From: Hybos culiciformis
Taxonomy: Eukaryota > Arthropoda > Insecta > Diptera > Hybotidae
Assembly (NCBI GenBank): GCA_964007475.1
Contig: OZ023273.1
Location: 67,598,445 to 67,662,444 of the forward strand
Length of the DNA: 64,000 nt
Direction: 5' to 3'
Within the stretch, counting starts at the first letter, position 1. Each line of letters opens with the position of its first letter. Below, one piece after another: positions 50,286 through 62,200 of this stretch. The notes beneath the pieces are model-generated. The model ran no database searches, was not told where the DNA came from, and saw nothing but the letters and a program-made list of their open reading frames with translations. Both the position numbers and the translations under genes were made by a program.

Positions 50286-51611
50286 CGACGATATAACAAA
50301 ATCTACTTATTTTAGTTTCTTTGTCAAACATTTTTAAATATTTTTATAATTCTACTAAATTTAAATTTTTTTTTATTTTATCACCAAGTCTATTCTCTTA
50401 ATTTTCCCATAATAGTTTTTAGTTCTTTTTTTTTTTTAAATAGTTATTTCCACCTAAAAAATATATAAAAATTGTTTTTATCGCTTAATTAAACGTTATA
50501 GACTTATAGTGGAATATAGTGTTTTGTTATTTCTCTCCTAAAAAAATTAAACGAAAAAATTTATGATTTTTTGGGCCTATTCATAAAATTTTTTTATTAA
50601 AGAAATGCCCGTACTCTATGTCAGATATCTAGTTGAATGTGTTTTTTTTAATATATATACATATATATACATAATTTTTTCTTCACATTATTTAATTTGC
50701 AGGCGCGACTTTTGTAATAATTTATTATTAAACAATATACTCTTGTATAGAAAATGCAATAACCCCTTAAGATATTTTTGTATCGTCGTCGTTATAAGTC
50801 TATGGAAAATGTACCTATATGTTGTGTATTTTATTTTACATTTTTATTATTTATTTTTATTAATAATTTTCTCAATATTTTTATAATATTTTTTATATAT
50901 GTGTATTTTTAACATTTTGTAATTTTTTTTTTAATAGTTTTTTATTTTTAAAAATTATTTTGCTAGATATTTTGCCTGACCCTTTTTTCAATATTAGGAC
51001 AGAAAAACTTTTGTGGAGAGAAATGGAAGATAAAAAAACACTAAATTAATATTTTATAACATGTTTATAGGAATTTCAAGCTTTCATAAATAATATTTTT
51101 AATTAATGCACGATACTTTAGTTGAGGTACCTACATATAATAATATAAGCTCGTTATACTCTTATAAGTTAAAGAGACTTAATTGAGTTTAAAAGAACAA
51201 TAATTGTAATACCATTTTTTTTTTTTAAATGGGAAGCGAAATTATTTATTAATATTAATTAATTAGTTAATAGTCTATTTAATATAACCATACATATCTA
51301 TGATAATAATAATAAAAATAATAATAATAAATACTCTTCAAAATGGAATTTGAAACAACATATTATAGTATCACAATTAAGTTTAAACTTGTCAGGCAAA
51401 ACCTTAATTTATTTTTTGGAAATAAAAATAAGTCAATTATGATAATTTGTTTCAATTTCAATTAATTTTTTTTTAATATTATTGTAGAATATTTTGTAAT
51501 TTTTTAATCATAATCATCATGACTACAAATTAATTTCTCTGGAATTTCATTAATAATTTTTTCAAATTGATTATTGTTGTCATCATATTGTACATATAAC
51601 GTTGTAGTATT

Positions 51612-51797
51612 TTTAAACTTTTTTCTTTTGTTTCGCTTGTATTATTAATAATGTTGAAAATTTCTTTTTTATTCCCAGCATTGAGTCTCAGTGTAGTAAA
51701 ATTCTTATTTTTTCTCAATTTATTGTAGCCATCATATTTTTCAACGTTCGTCGTGGAATTTCTAAAACTTTTTCTTTTGTTTCGCTTGTAGTATAAC
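51612..51797. repeat. Short segment duplicated at 148-bp spacing
   Basis: The phrase CTTTTTTCTTTTGTTTCGCT then TGTA occurs at about 51618-51641 and again, with one T deleted, at about 51766-51789, each preceded by an AACGTT..AGTATTT/GGAATTT-like stretch. The minus-strand frame across it (51530-51799) is Lys/Asn-rich, resembles nothing I know and is not called as a gene. Confidence 0.5.
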
Positions 51798-54052
51798 ATC
51801 TAATGTTTAAAATTAGCCGTTTCTTCTGCTAATTCCAAGCAGTTCAGGCAGTTAAATCTGACGGAAATGTTTTACTTTTTTCAGTGTATTTGTATGCGTC
51901 GAAGAATTAAAACAAAAAGCATAAATAATTAATAGATGAAGTAAGTAATTTTGCGCACAATTTGTATAAAACTGACTGTGACATGAAGTAAAATTTATGT
52001 AACATGTAATTGCATTGCTTTTTTTTTTATTAAACTCTCAAATTTGAACGATAATTAATGTTATAATTTTTTTTTTCAATTATTGTTTAAAAAAAATGTA
52101 TCTTTTTCAACTTATATTGTATTATTTTCTTACGTAAAAAATAAATTGATCGCGTTTGCAAATTTAACTTAGTTTTACATATAAGTTCTAAGTTTATTTG
52201 TTAATTTTATACTTTTTAGTTTAAAGCTTATATAATGCTTATTTTGATGTTTCTTTTTTAATTATGCCTAATAATCCTAATATTACTTTGCTTATTAGAA
52301 GTTCCTGAACTAAACAAAATATAGATACGCTTTTTTGTTTTGACTTTGTATGCTTTTATCACTATAAACATTCATCACCACATGCTATTTTATTCTTTCC
52401 TATAAAAAAAAATGTTTTTTTCCAACAGAATTTGTATGTTCTTAAATTGCGCAAAATCCATTTATGTTATACATATTACTTTTTTATGGTGAAAATTAAA
52501 ATGAACGTCGAGTCGATTTAGATATTTACAAAAGTATATATAATGTACAACATAAATTGATATACATACAGTATTTTTAATAAGAACAAATTTTTGGAAT
52601 CTCATTTGTAATCAAATGCCATTTTATTTAGAAAAAGTTTTTCATTTATTAATGTAAATTTATATGATACTGTTGTATCAAAAGATATATGAACATAGGA
52701 ATTTTGCTCACAATAAAGTTTAAAATACTAAATTTTCCATATTTTCCATCATCGTCAAAACTCTAATCGAACTCGAAAGAGTTAAATAGAATAAAGTCTT
52801 ACAGTTCTATGGTAGTATTAATTTACTTTGATTATAAAATCTGATAGAAAATTATATAACATTCAAATTTGCAAATATTTGATTTTATGATTTTTATGGT
52901 TTTATGTTTTATGTTTGTAGGTACTTGTAGGTACTATAGACTTTTTTTTATTGATATAATAGAATTTCTAGATAGTAACAATCAAACAAAAAATAAAAAG
53001 AAATTCTTTTATTTTGATTCAAAAAGTATAATAAAAAAAAAAAATTGAAAAAAAGTGAAGAAAATGGATTTTTGTTTTTTGTAGAATTAAAGTGGGATTG
53101 GAAAATTGGGTGGAAAAGCGATTTATTTTTCCCATTGATAATTCAAAATAAAAACAATGCAAAAAATTGGATAGATTTCCAGTGTTTTTATTTTTTTTTA
53201 GGTTTTTTATATAGAAAGTATAAAAAGATAGCGATCAATTATTGAAAAAAGGTATAAATACATATCATACGAAATTTATTATATATTAAAGTTGAAAAAA
53301 AAAAAGTAAAATTTTAGAGAATTTTTTGTAGTTTAAAAAAATAGGAAAAACAATAGAATTTAAAAAACCAAAAATAGTTATTTCTTCCTCTTCTTCAAAC
53401 ATTATTTCTCGTTGTAGAATATACTTATAGTAGTAAAATTTTCAATAAAGATAAGAATTATAAATATAAAATTGTAGGTGAGATCTTTAAATCTGCTATC
53501 ATTTATTATTGCTGAATTAAATCGGGTTTGTTTTATTCTGTTTTCAAAATTTCAATCGAGCCAGAAGAAAATAGTAGTTCTAAATTCAGTGAACTATTAG
53601 TAATATTAGAGAATAAAAGTTTGGGCTTTAAAGAGAACAAATCGTAATGTATTTTCAAAATTGTCACCCTAATCTACTGGTCAGAAAATTTCATAATTTC
53701 CACTCAGGCATAGAAAATGGGAACGAAAAGACGTTTGCGGAGATCATTCGGTGCAACAGGTCCATGAACAATATTATTTTTAAAAAACTGGATAATATTG
53801 AGACAAAAAAGATAATTACAATAAATATAAATTCTTAGTTTTTATAAGAAACAAGAACGCTTTTAATTCGCTCTATTATTATAAAATATCTCATTTAGTT
53901 CAGCAAGTTTATAAATCATATATCAATTCTATAAAATAATTGCTTCTTCTATATTCTTGGTATTTTACAATTGAATTAAAAAAACTCACAAAATAATTTT
54001 AATCCTTTTTTCTTTGAATTTATTTTTCATTTTTTAACTTTTTTTATCTTAG

Positions 54053-54210
54053 ATGCTTGTGGACTATCAGATGTAACGCATATTGAATCACTTCAAGAAA
54101 AATCACAATGTGCATTGGAAGAATATTGTAGAACACAATATCCAAATCAACCAACACGATTTGGAAAGCTTTTACTGAGATTACCATCACTACGAACAGT
54201 TTCATCTCAA
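54053..54210 (+). CDS. svp: Seven-up type-1 exon: ligand-binding domain helices 8-10
   Basis: After the acceptor TTTTTTTATCTTAG the sequence, joined to the G at 41105, reads [37 protein letters not shown] and [16 protein letters not shown], the standard NR2F ligand-binding-domain continuation. [16 protein letters not shown] is helix 10, part of the dimer interface with RXR/Ultraspiracle or a second Svp. The exon is 158 nt and ends CAA before donor GTATGT. A minus-strand 68-residue frame over the same bases is a shadow. Confidence 0.95.
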
Positions 54211-54948
54211 GTATGTAAAAATGTAATATGCAAACTATACATACATACATTTATTTATCTATATTTTATTATAATACTTTAATTGGTTTGATATAGATTT
54301 TGATTTAAAAAATCCAAAATTGTTTAATTTTTTTTTTGATTTTTCAATATCTTTATGTTTTTTAAACTTTGCTCTGACTCTATTTTTGTATTAATTTAAT
54401 CAAAACTTTGAAATTGGAAATTGAAACGTAACTTACTCTTTTAGTTTTTTGCCAGAAAACTCACATAACAAAATTTTTTTAAAGCTTTCTTGTAATAGTG
54501 AAATATTCTTTAATAACTTCAGGATNNNNNNNNNNNNNNNNNNNNNNNNNNNNNNNNNNNNNNNNNNNNNNNNNNNNNNNNNNNNNNNNNNNNNNNNNNN
54601 NNNNNNNNNNNNNNNNNNNNNNNNNNNNNNNNNNNNNNNNNNNNNNNNNNNNNNNNNNNNNNNNNNNNNNNNNNNNNNNNNNNNNNNNNNNNNNNNNNNN
54701 NNNNNNNNNNNNNNNNNNNNNNNNNAAGCCATGACGAGCAAAATACAAATTTTTATAGTTTTACATGGTGCGGCTTTTAACATTATAAATGTAACATAAA
54801 TTTTTAATTCTTTTTCTTCTTTTGTATAAGAATAATATTCAAAACACATAAAAAAATTTGTTAATCTGTATTTATTATGTTTTTATATTCTCATGCGATT
54901 TTTATTTATATGTTGTTTTTTTTTTTTTTTTAACTATTTACTATACAG
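54211..54948 (+). other. svp: Last type-1 intron
   Basis: Donor GTATGTAA at 54211 and acceptor TTTACTATACAG ending at 54948. The intron is AT-rich, with a long T tract before the acceptor. It contains the 200-base assembly gap, so its true length (738 nt as drawn) is unknown. Confidence 0.85.
54526..54725. other. Assembly gap, 200 N
   Basis: Exactly 200 unspecified bases; the round number suggests a placeholder length. It lies inside an intron and does not interrupt any exon seen. Confidence 0.99.
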
Positions 54949-55065
54949 GTCATAGAGCAATTATTTTTTGTACGTCTAGTCGGTAAAACACCTATTGAAA
55001 CATTGATACGTGATATGTTATTGTCAGGTAACAGTTTTTCATGGCCTTATTTACCGTCAATGTGA
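54949..55065 (+). CDS. svp: Seven-up type-1 terminal exon (helices 11-12)
   Basis: Encodes [20 protein letters not shown] then [18 protein letters not shown] and TGA: 38 residues. [10 protein letters not shown] is the activation helix (helix 12) of NR2F receptors, and the WPYLPSM end is what I recall for the insect type-1 protein. The frame follows exactly from 54053-54210 (CAA|GTC). Adding all exons in the window, the type-1 part from the second zinc finger on is complete and uninterrupted. A second, spliced ending may branch off after LLSG (see 55028-55105). Confidence 0.95.
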   Translation, partial: VIEQLFFVRLVGKTPIETLIRDMLLSGNSFSWPYLPSM

Positions 55066-55105
55066 CACACAATGTGGCGACAATTGACAACAACTTGATC
55101 ATCAG
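55028..55105 (+). promoter_or_regulatory. svp: Candidate 78-nt alternative intron over the type-1 stop
   Basis: TTGTCAG|GTAACA at 55021-55033 is a good donor, and ATCATCAG ending at 55105 is a usable acceptor with a weak pyrimidine tract. TTGACAAC/CTTGATC are possible branch-site sequence. Removing 78 nt (26 codons) deletes both in-frame TGA codons (55063-55065 and 55096-55098) and joins TCA-G|GT-ATG, so LLSG continues as MMGSTIVPQTQ. Inferred from sequence only; no transcript evidence is available. Confidence 0.5.
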
Positions 55106-55539
55106 GTATGATGGGATCAACTATTGTACCTCAAACACAACATGTATTACAATCGGCATGCAACACATCATCTGCAATGGGAATCCCGTCAGTATCATCA
55201 TTGTCCAGTTATAATTTTAATTCAAATAGTGATAGTAATAGTTGCATAAGTAATCACAATATATTAAATAATTTAAATTTAATTACCAATAATTTAACAA
55301 CAACAATAACTAGCAATAATGATAGCTGTGATCCAATAACAACATCATCAACAACATCAAATAATTCAAACAATAATAATAATAATAATAATAATCAATT
55401 AAATAATATTAATAATGATTTAAATTTATCATTATCAATGACATCAAACGATAGTTGCTTGTCATCTTCAACTACAACTAATTTAATAGTTGACAGAAAT
55501 CATACAAATGAGATGCCACTCATTGTAGATGTCAAATGA
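55106..55539 (+). CDS. svp: Candidate third C terminus of Seven-up, Asn/Ser/Thr-rich
   Basis: An open frame of 144 codons runs from 55108 to the TGA at 55539 in the same reading frame as the preceding type-1 exon. It begins MMGSTIVPQTQHVLQSACN, then becomes rich in Asn, Ser and Thr with an NNNNNNNNN run, and ends HTNEMPLIVDVK. An open stretch this long is unusual in the surrounding AT-rich DNA, where stops are frequent. Its composition matches the type-2 tail of the same gene. I propose that it is joined to LLSG by removal of 55028-55105, giving a receptor with a complete LBD plus a long disordered tail after helix 12. Alternatives: an untranslated AAT/AAC-rich 3' UTR, double stop read-through, or an independent short frame starting at 55108. 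Its function is unknown. Confidence 0.5.
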
Positions 55540-55542
55540 AAC

Positions 55543-55598
55543 ATGTTATGTTATTTGAATTAAAATTTATATATAAATAAATATAAATAACATAACAT
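55543..55598 (+). other. svp: 3' UTR hairpin just after the last frame
   Basis: ATGTTATGTTATTT (55543-55556) and AAATAACATAACAT (55585-55598) form a perfect 14-bp stem with a 28-nt AT-rich loop that includes AATAAA at about 55576. It starts four bases after the TGA at 55539. It could affect 3'-end formation or mRNA stability in the svp transcript; this is inference. Confidence 0.55.
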
Positions 55599-55599
55599 A

Positions 55600-58500
55600 G
55601 TTAGTTAGTTATAAAAATAAATATACTTGTATTTATAACTAACACAAGAAATCAGTAGTTTTCAATTAAATTTAATACAAAATTCGTTAAAACAATTTAT
55701 TTGATTAAGTTCATGTTATGCAATGTTTATTAGCTATTAACTATTTGTGTTATAAAAATTTACAAAAAATATTTCTTATACGGTTTACACATAATAGATA
55801 TTGGAATCTTAACATTTTATTTTGAAATTTTCCTTTTTCATCATGGCAATAGAATCTGTCATGTTAACAGTCCTTTTGTAGATTGTTGTTAGATAATAAA
55901 TATGTAATAGAATGGCTCAAGTTTCATTTTATCTTATCTTATGAATGTTATGCGTAAGTCGTCATAAAACGCCAAAATATCATGGATATCATGAAAATGA
56001 AAATCTTTAACCATTATTTTTCGATATTAATCTTAATCAATTTTATATTTTCACATAATGTTATATGTTCTCTAATTTCTGAATAAATTATGATTCTTCT
56101 GAACTACTGATTTCAAATTAAAAGGACAAAATAGAACAAAAAAAAAATCTATGAAAAAACAATAGAGGAAGTTTGTTCATGGAATCCAAAAATCTTAAAA
56201 AAAAAAAAAAAAAAATAGATAAATTTAGAATTTTATTTCGGAGCCAAAAATTTTTTTTTAAAAAAATAGTTTATAATTTTATTTTTTTTAATAATTAAGA
56301 ACACACAAAAAATGTATAAATTGTAAGTTACTTAGTTCATAGTTTAGGAGGAATTTTTTTTTATGATTTATGTTTTCTACAAAAAAAAAAACAAAAAGAA
56401 ATTGTTATGTTAACGTATAATAAACTTGTTGCATCGAATTTATTTAATTTTTTTTTTTTTTAATATAAATTTATTAATTTGAACATTAATATTAATATGA
56501 TAACAATTTTATTTTTCTATCCAATTTGAAACGTTGTAGTGCAAAAAATTATTCTTCGAATCCATACGAACTATAGTTTCTACATAAATTATTACATTTG
56601 CACTATTGCATTTCAATCCTGTATATTTTATTTAGTTCATATTTTATGCTTTTCTATGCATTTTTCTATGCTTTTCTATGTTAAAATTTATTTATTTTTT
56701 ATTTCTCAAAAGCTTTTGTCTCTTAAATGGTACATGCATTTAGTTCTAATTTATTTCATCATCCATAGTTTCAACATTAATAGTTTTTTTTTTCCCTATT
56801 GATCTCTATATAGATTATGATGATGTTTAAAAAATATTTCTTCTTCAGAATTAAAATGCTAATAAAAATAAATTGCGTTTAAAATAAAATGTTGTATTTA
56901 ATTCCTAATTATATTTATAATCGAATTCCTGATAGAAAAATAAAATTTAAAAGTTGTTAATGTTTCATTAATTTTGGAATAAATTTTTATAAAAACATGT
57001 AATTTTTGAATTAAAAAAGAATTTAATTTATTGAGGCTACATATTAAATCTAAAACAAAAATGTAAAAAAAAATAAATTCAAATCTTTATTTAATAAAAA
57101 TGATAAATAAATAATTGATTTTGATTCGTTTAACGAATTTTAGAAAAGAAAATTTTTAGACTAAATTAATTATCTTCTTTAAGTGGCACAGCGCAATTTA
57201 GAATGAGCTATATGAAATAAGTACATATATGTTCACTTTAAGTTTATTAAAAATAAATACTCAAATTCTACAATACTCTCATTGAAGCCATTAAAGAAAT
57301 ACAATTTTTTTTTTTCAATGTTATAATTAGAGGAGGTGCAATTTATTTTCTATTTTAATAAAAAAAAAATAAAATTAATTTTCTCGTGCAAATTTTTACT
57401 TAAAAATTAATCTAATTATTATTCTTTTCCTTTTTTTTTATATATATGAAATTAATTTCTTATTTAATATTTACAATATGATTAAATTTTTTAATTTTAT
57501 GATAAATAAAAAACAAAAAAAACTATTATATAAAATAATTGAAAATTTTATTTGTTTATTTTTATTATAATTTTTAGTTTATATTTGATTTTAGTTTGTT
57601 TTTCAATATTTTTTGATCAACAAATCAAATTCTCTATTGCAGTACGAAATGGAAGTAGTAAGCAGAGATGGACGTTTTTTTTGGTTAAATAAGACTTTAA
57701 AAACTTCACTTCACTTTGTTACATCTTCTTAATAAAATGCGTTTCGGAAATAAAACGATGTCAAATGATATGTCACAGAAGTTGTAATAATGCGAATTAG
57801 GCATATATCCTGTATACCAAAAAAAATTATTGATGAATAATATGATTTACTGACTGGGATCTAATACTCCATTACTAAATACATAAATAGCATTTATATT
57901 CTGGATTCAATATTAAGAACTATGAAAAAACATATGTCTGATCGATACAGGAAAGCTTGTAATAAAAATTGAATGTCCCTCATATAGAATGAACTCATGA
58001 ATGTATATTGTTTTCTTTTCATATCGTTGTGATAAAGTCTTCTAAGGGTCTTCTCATAATTCTCATTCAAAATATAACATGAAATTATCAATAAATAAAT
58101 CTGAATTAATCAAAATTTATTAATATTTTATCCTTCTTTAGGTGGTACCATATTTTCATCCCTCATTGATAATATTAAAATTACATATATGTACCGATTT
58201 TAAAAAGATGTTTTTAAAAGTCTTTTGACATTGAAAGAATTCTCGGAAAAATTACAATAATTGTTGAGTTTTTAATTTTTTTTGTTTTTAATTTAATTTC
58301 AATCTTATCTTCGCTTTTACAAGGTAGAAGGTATTTTTGTTACCTAAAGCTATATATACGTTAAAAAAAATTAATCACAAAAAATTCATAAAGGAACAAT
58401 GAAACTCTTATTTAAGGGTAAAAAATTTTTAATCTTTAATTTTAGAAACTATATACATTTATATATAAATATAAATGAAGTCGTTAGATAAATAATTAAA

Positions 58501-58850
58501 TGTAAATAAAAAAAAAATTGAATAATGAAACTTAATATTTATTACAAAAATGTGTTTTAGATACAAAAATTTAAATATAAACTAAATATAATAATATTAA
58601 TAATTACAATAATAAATTATTATGTAAAAAAAAAAAAATAATAAATATATAAATATTATATAAAAAAAAAATAAATAAAATATAAAAACTTCTATATTGC
58701 AATTAAATAATTTAAAAAAAAGAAGAAAATTTAAACAATATTAAGGCAATTTATGTTTATAATTATTATAATCTGTGTTAAAAAAAAAATTTTTTTTTGA
58801 AAAAAAAAAATCAGTTAAATAAAAATGAATAAAATAATAACAATCAAAAT
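55600..58850. other. Downstream region, no gene seen
   Basis: AT-rich DNA with homopolymer runs. The first part probably includes the rest of the svp 3' UTR. The frames at 56539-56802 and 57894-58091 are hydrophobic or Lys/Phe-rich AT artefacts. No repeat with definable ends was seen. Confidence 0.6.
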
Positions 58851-58859
58851 AATCATCTT

Positions 58860-58980
58860 TTGACTTAGGTAAGCTTAGATTAGGGTTAAATTCTGACTTG
58901 TCCATGCACTTAGCCCTGATGGTCCATTGTGGCCATCCTACTCAGGGGGCCTTTTTATTGTTCCACCACCAGTTAAGTAA
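58860..58980. repeat. Interspersed repeat with GC-richer core
   Basis: AGGTAAGCTTAGATTAGGGTTAAA-like sequence is followed by CTTGTCCATGCACTTAGCCC, TGATGGTCCATTGTGGCCAT and CTACTCAGGGGGCC. The TTAGGTTA-type start and CCATTGTG phrase resemble short interspersed repeats seen in fly genomes. No promoter boxes or frame are present. The class is not assigned. Confidence 0.45.
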
Positions 58981-59079
58981 TTATAGAAAAAAAGAAGACT
59001 TTAAAAATGTTAAACTTCATTTTTAATTTTTTTTTAATATAAAAATTAAAATTAACTACAAATTTTTCCGTTGAATCCC

Positions 59080-59116
59080 GCCTTAATATTCCAAGGTAAT
59101 TCCCCAATATTAAGGC
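59080..59116. other. Perfect 11-bp hairpin
   Basis: GCCTTAATATT (59080-59090) and AATATTAAGGC (59106-59116) surround a 15-base loop CCAAGGTAATTCCCC. It lies between the repeat at 58.9 kb and the tRNA-like sequence at 59.16 kb and may be part of the same composite repeat. Confidence 0.5.
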
Positions 59117-59159
59117 AAGGCAAAATAAATTATAATTTTAATTTTTATTTTATTTTTTA

Positions 59160-59235
59160 TTTCATATAGTCTAGTGGTATTGCCATTATCCTATGGCATT
59201 TTGGGTCGACGGTTCGATTCCAACCTTAAAGAGGA
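59160..59235 (+). repeat. tRNA-like sequence, probable SINE head (second family)
   Basis: An A-box-like TAGTCTAGTGG at 59167-59177 and a B box GGTTCGATTCC at 59211-59221 are spaced as in a tRNA. TGCCA...TGGCA in between could be an anticodon stem, but the loop is eight bases and the ends do not form an acceptor stem. The upstream TAGTCTAGTGGTA resembles tRNA-Glu/Asp/Gly. It is read as a tRNA-derived pseudogene or SINE, not a working tRNA. Confidence 0.5.
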
Positions 59236-62200
59236 ATTTGTGTTAATTTGCTCAAATTGTCCACTTGAATTAAGTGTTGTGTTGTTTAAAAAAAAAAAAA
59301 AATTATTTTGCTTTTTTTCGTAACTACACGCTCTTCCGAAATTCTCGAATCGATAGATTTTATTAATATCGTCTACATCTACATAATGTGTTGTCTCTAT
59401 AAGTTCAACTTTTGCTGTATGTATTATTTTCTTTGGTATAAAACTGACCGAAACTTTATTTCTGAATGAAAGTTTGAGATTTATACTAGCATCATATTTT
59501 TAATTTTTTTCTACGATTCTAAATTATTTTCGCAAACTATTCGAATTTTTAGATAGTATTCCAATATCAACACTATAAGCTTATGTTTATGAAATTACAT
59601 TTCTAAGAAAAAACAAAAATTGCAAGCTTATGCAAACTCATTATTGTTAAAGTGTATGAAAATAGCTAATTTTAATGCCATTATGTCTTCTATCTAAAAT
59701 GTTACTGCTAAAAGACAAGAAAGAGAAACATTTTTTAAATTTTTTAATATTGAAAGTTAAATTTATTTTTTTTTTATTTATCAAATTTCCTCAATAAAAA
59801 CCTACATTTGTGAAATTGCAATAATATGCAAAACGTTGGAAAAATATATATTTATTATATACTGCATTATATGTATATATTTTTTTTTATGTACGTGGGT
59901 ATATATACATATATGCAGAAATATATTTTCAATTCGATTCAATTGATTTACACAGAAAATATAATCGAATTCAAAAATAATAAATTATTTATCAACACTT
60001 TACCAGTGTGCTTTTTCACACCTTACCGCATTTTCAATTTGCTTCGATTAGATTAACAAGAATGAAATTTACCAAAATAAAAAAATTGCATAGCAAAGCA
60101 CGATCAGCATAAATCTAAATTTGATTGAAACCAATTTATATACATTTTTTTTTTGCTTTTTTTTTTTTAGTGTTCATCTTGCAACAGTGATATTAATCTT
60201 GACTAGTAATCTGTTGATTGGCTACCAAGAATAGTTCAAATAAGATTTCATTTTAGATATACTACATATGCATATGTACGTGGTTTAAACTTGGTGAGCA
60301 AAGAAAAAAGAATGTTTAAAAATCCTTTTTAAATCATAAGATAATAGTTAAATATTTTATAGACGAGCATAGGTGCAAATTTAACTCTAAGCTTTTATTA
60401 TAGACAGAGTATAAAAATTCATTTTTCACATTAAGGTTCACTAAAAAAAATTAAAAAACAAAAATGTGTTTTTATTTTAATTATTCGAACATAATTAAAA
60501 GGTCAGCTTTAACATCCCGTAGTCTAGCCTTCAAGTTAAAACTACGATTATTTCTAGCAAAGCTAGAATGGACTGGAAAGTTGTAGCGATTTGAGGACTA
60601 TACCGTCGAGCACAGGCTGATTTTCTTAATATTGTTGATGCCTATAGACTTTGGAGTCTTATATAATTTAAAAACAAATTAATAAAAGGTTTCGTCACCA
60701 ATAGATCACTAGCAAGCACTAAAACATGAGATTACTAAAATAAATAACTATTTAGCTTGAAGGAAACGGTTTCTACAAATATTAGTTTTGATAAAAGCTG
60801 CTGCTGCCTGACTATAAATTTTGTGCCAAGATATGAATTTAATGTTTTGTTAGATCATTTCGTTTAATGTTTGTGGAATTACTGTGTTTTTCTTTATACA
60901 CAATAGTAAATGTATTCTTGAAAATTTAATTTTAGGATTTATATTTTTGCAATCATATTGTCCCTAAATAACTTAATATTTCTAATATTTGGACATATTT
61001 TTAATGATTATTCGTATAATAATTCTCTTCAATTTTACCGTTGCCAAAGTACTTTATTAACATTGCTTTTAATTAGAATATACATATCAGTCGAAATTTT
61101 ATGTCAACATTGCTTTAGCTCAAAATATTAGAAGAGGAAAACATATTATGTTTTAAAAGTTTAATAATCTCTTTCGAAAATGTTGTTTAAAAAATCATTA
61201 ACATTTGAATATCATCACTGCTATCACTGAAAAATAGATACAAAATAGACACAAATTACAAAAATAGATAGTATTTAACTATATATACTATCATCTCATT
61301 AATTTTATTTTTTTAACGATATAAAGAGAAAACTATTGTCAGTTATCTTCATAAAATTGAAAAAATTCTATTTATTGAAATCAAATTTTTGAAAACAAAA
61401 ATCAAAAATCATCGCGTGTTAAAAATGCAATCAGCATTATATATGAAAAAAAATACCTGTCATAATAAAAACACCTTCAACACTTTTTTTATACAAATTC
61501 GACGGTTGTAAATGTTTTTTTTTATTATTATTATTATTATTCTTATTATTTTTATTTTTTTTTTGGTAAGATTACAAATAACATAAAACACATTTAACTA
61601 GGGTAAATGGTCGAAATAAAACATAAAAAAAACAAAAAAAAAAACGAAATAAATGCAAAACATAATGTGAGAAAATTGATCCATCAAAATAATAGTTGGT
61701 ATTTCATGTTAACTTAAATAAAATAATAATAATAATAATATTATTATATGTATATGTATAAAAAAAAATAAGAATTAAAATAATAAGTTTCGAGAGATCA
61801 GTTAATTTGTCATTTCATGAATACATGATGCAAAATGCCCAGAAGATAAAAGGGGAATCCTTTAGTTTTTTTTTTTTTTTTGTTTTATTCTTTTGCTTCG
61901 ATAAAATATGAAAGGTAATGGTAAAATAAAACAAAATAAACAGGGTGTTCAAATAAATGTTAGATAACTTAGTAAGACATGGCCAAACTTTTGAGCTCAA
62001 AAGTACAAAAAAAAATGTTTGGAACTTAATCAGTAATCAATAAAATTTAAGAAAAAAGCTTTAGATTAAATGTGGGAATTAAACCAAACTTATCATAAAG
62101 ATATGGCAAATTTATGAAATTTTTGTTCTTGTTGATTGAAATTTTGTCGATTTTGAGGGAAGAAATTCCTAAAAAGAGATTTTTGTCGATTTTGAATTCG

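Larger units (their letters stand above)
41846..54052 (+). other. svp: Type-2 3' UTR and remainder of the type-1 intron
   Basis: From the TAA ending type 2 to the acceptor TTTTTATCTTAG at 54052. The first part must contain the type-2 3' UTR. AATAAA at about 42365 is one possible polyadenylation signal, but the motif is common by chance here. The intron as a whole (41106-54052) is about 12.9 kb. It holds the CTAG-rich patch at 44.1-44.7 kb, MITEs at 47.9, 48.3 and 49.8 kb and a short duplication at 51.6-51.8 kb. No further exon was recognised. Confidence 0.8.

Noticed and set aside
51530..51799. 89-residue Lys/Asn-rich minus-strand frame
   Set aside because: It spans a short DNA duplication and shows no domain; treated as chance.
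54044..54250. Minus-strand frame of 68 residues
   Set aside because: It overlaps the conserved type-1 exon on the other strand and has no recognisable content.
54433..54849. Open frames of 78-138 codons across 54433-54849 on both strands
   Set aside because: They are open only because they span the 200 N; the real bases on either side are intronic.
55063..55539. Stop-codon read-through as the way to translate 55108-55539
   Set aside because: Two in-frame TGA codons (55063 and 55096) would both need to be read; splicing of the 78-nt segment is simpler.
57650..57790. GCAGAGATGGACG at 57661 as a hAT end
   Set aside because: There is only a short resemblance, with no partner end or duplication.
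59160..59235. Functional tRNA gene
   Set aside because: A and B boxes are present but there is no acceptor stem and the putative anticodon loop has the wrong size.
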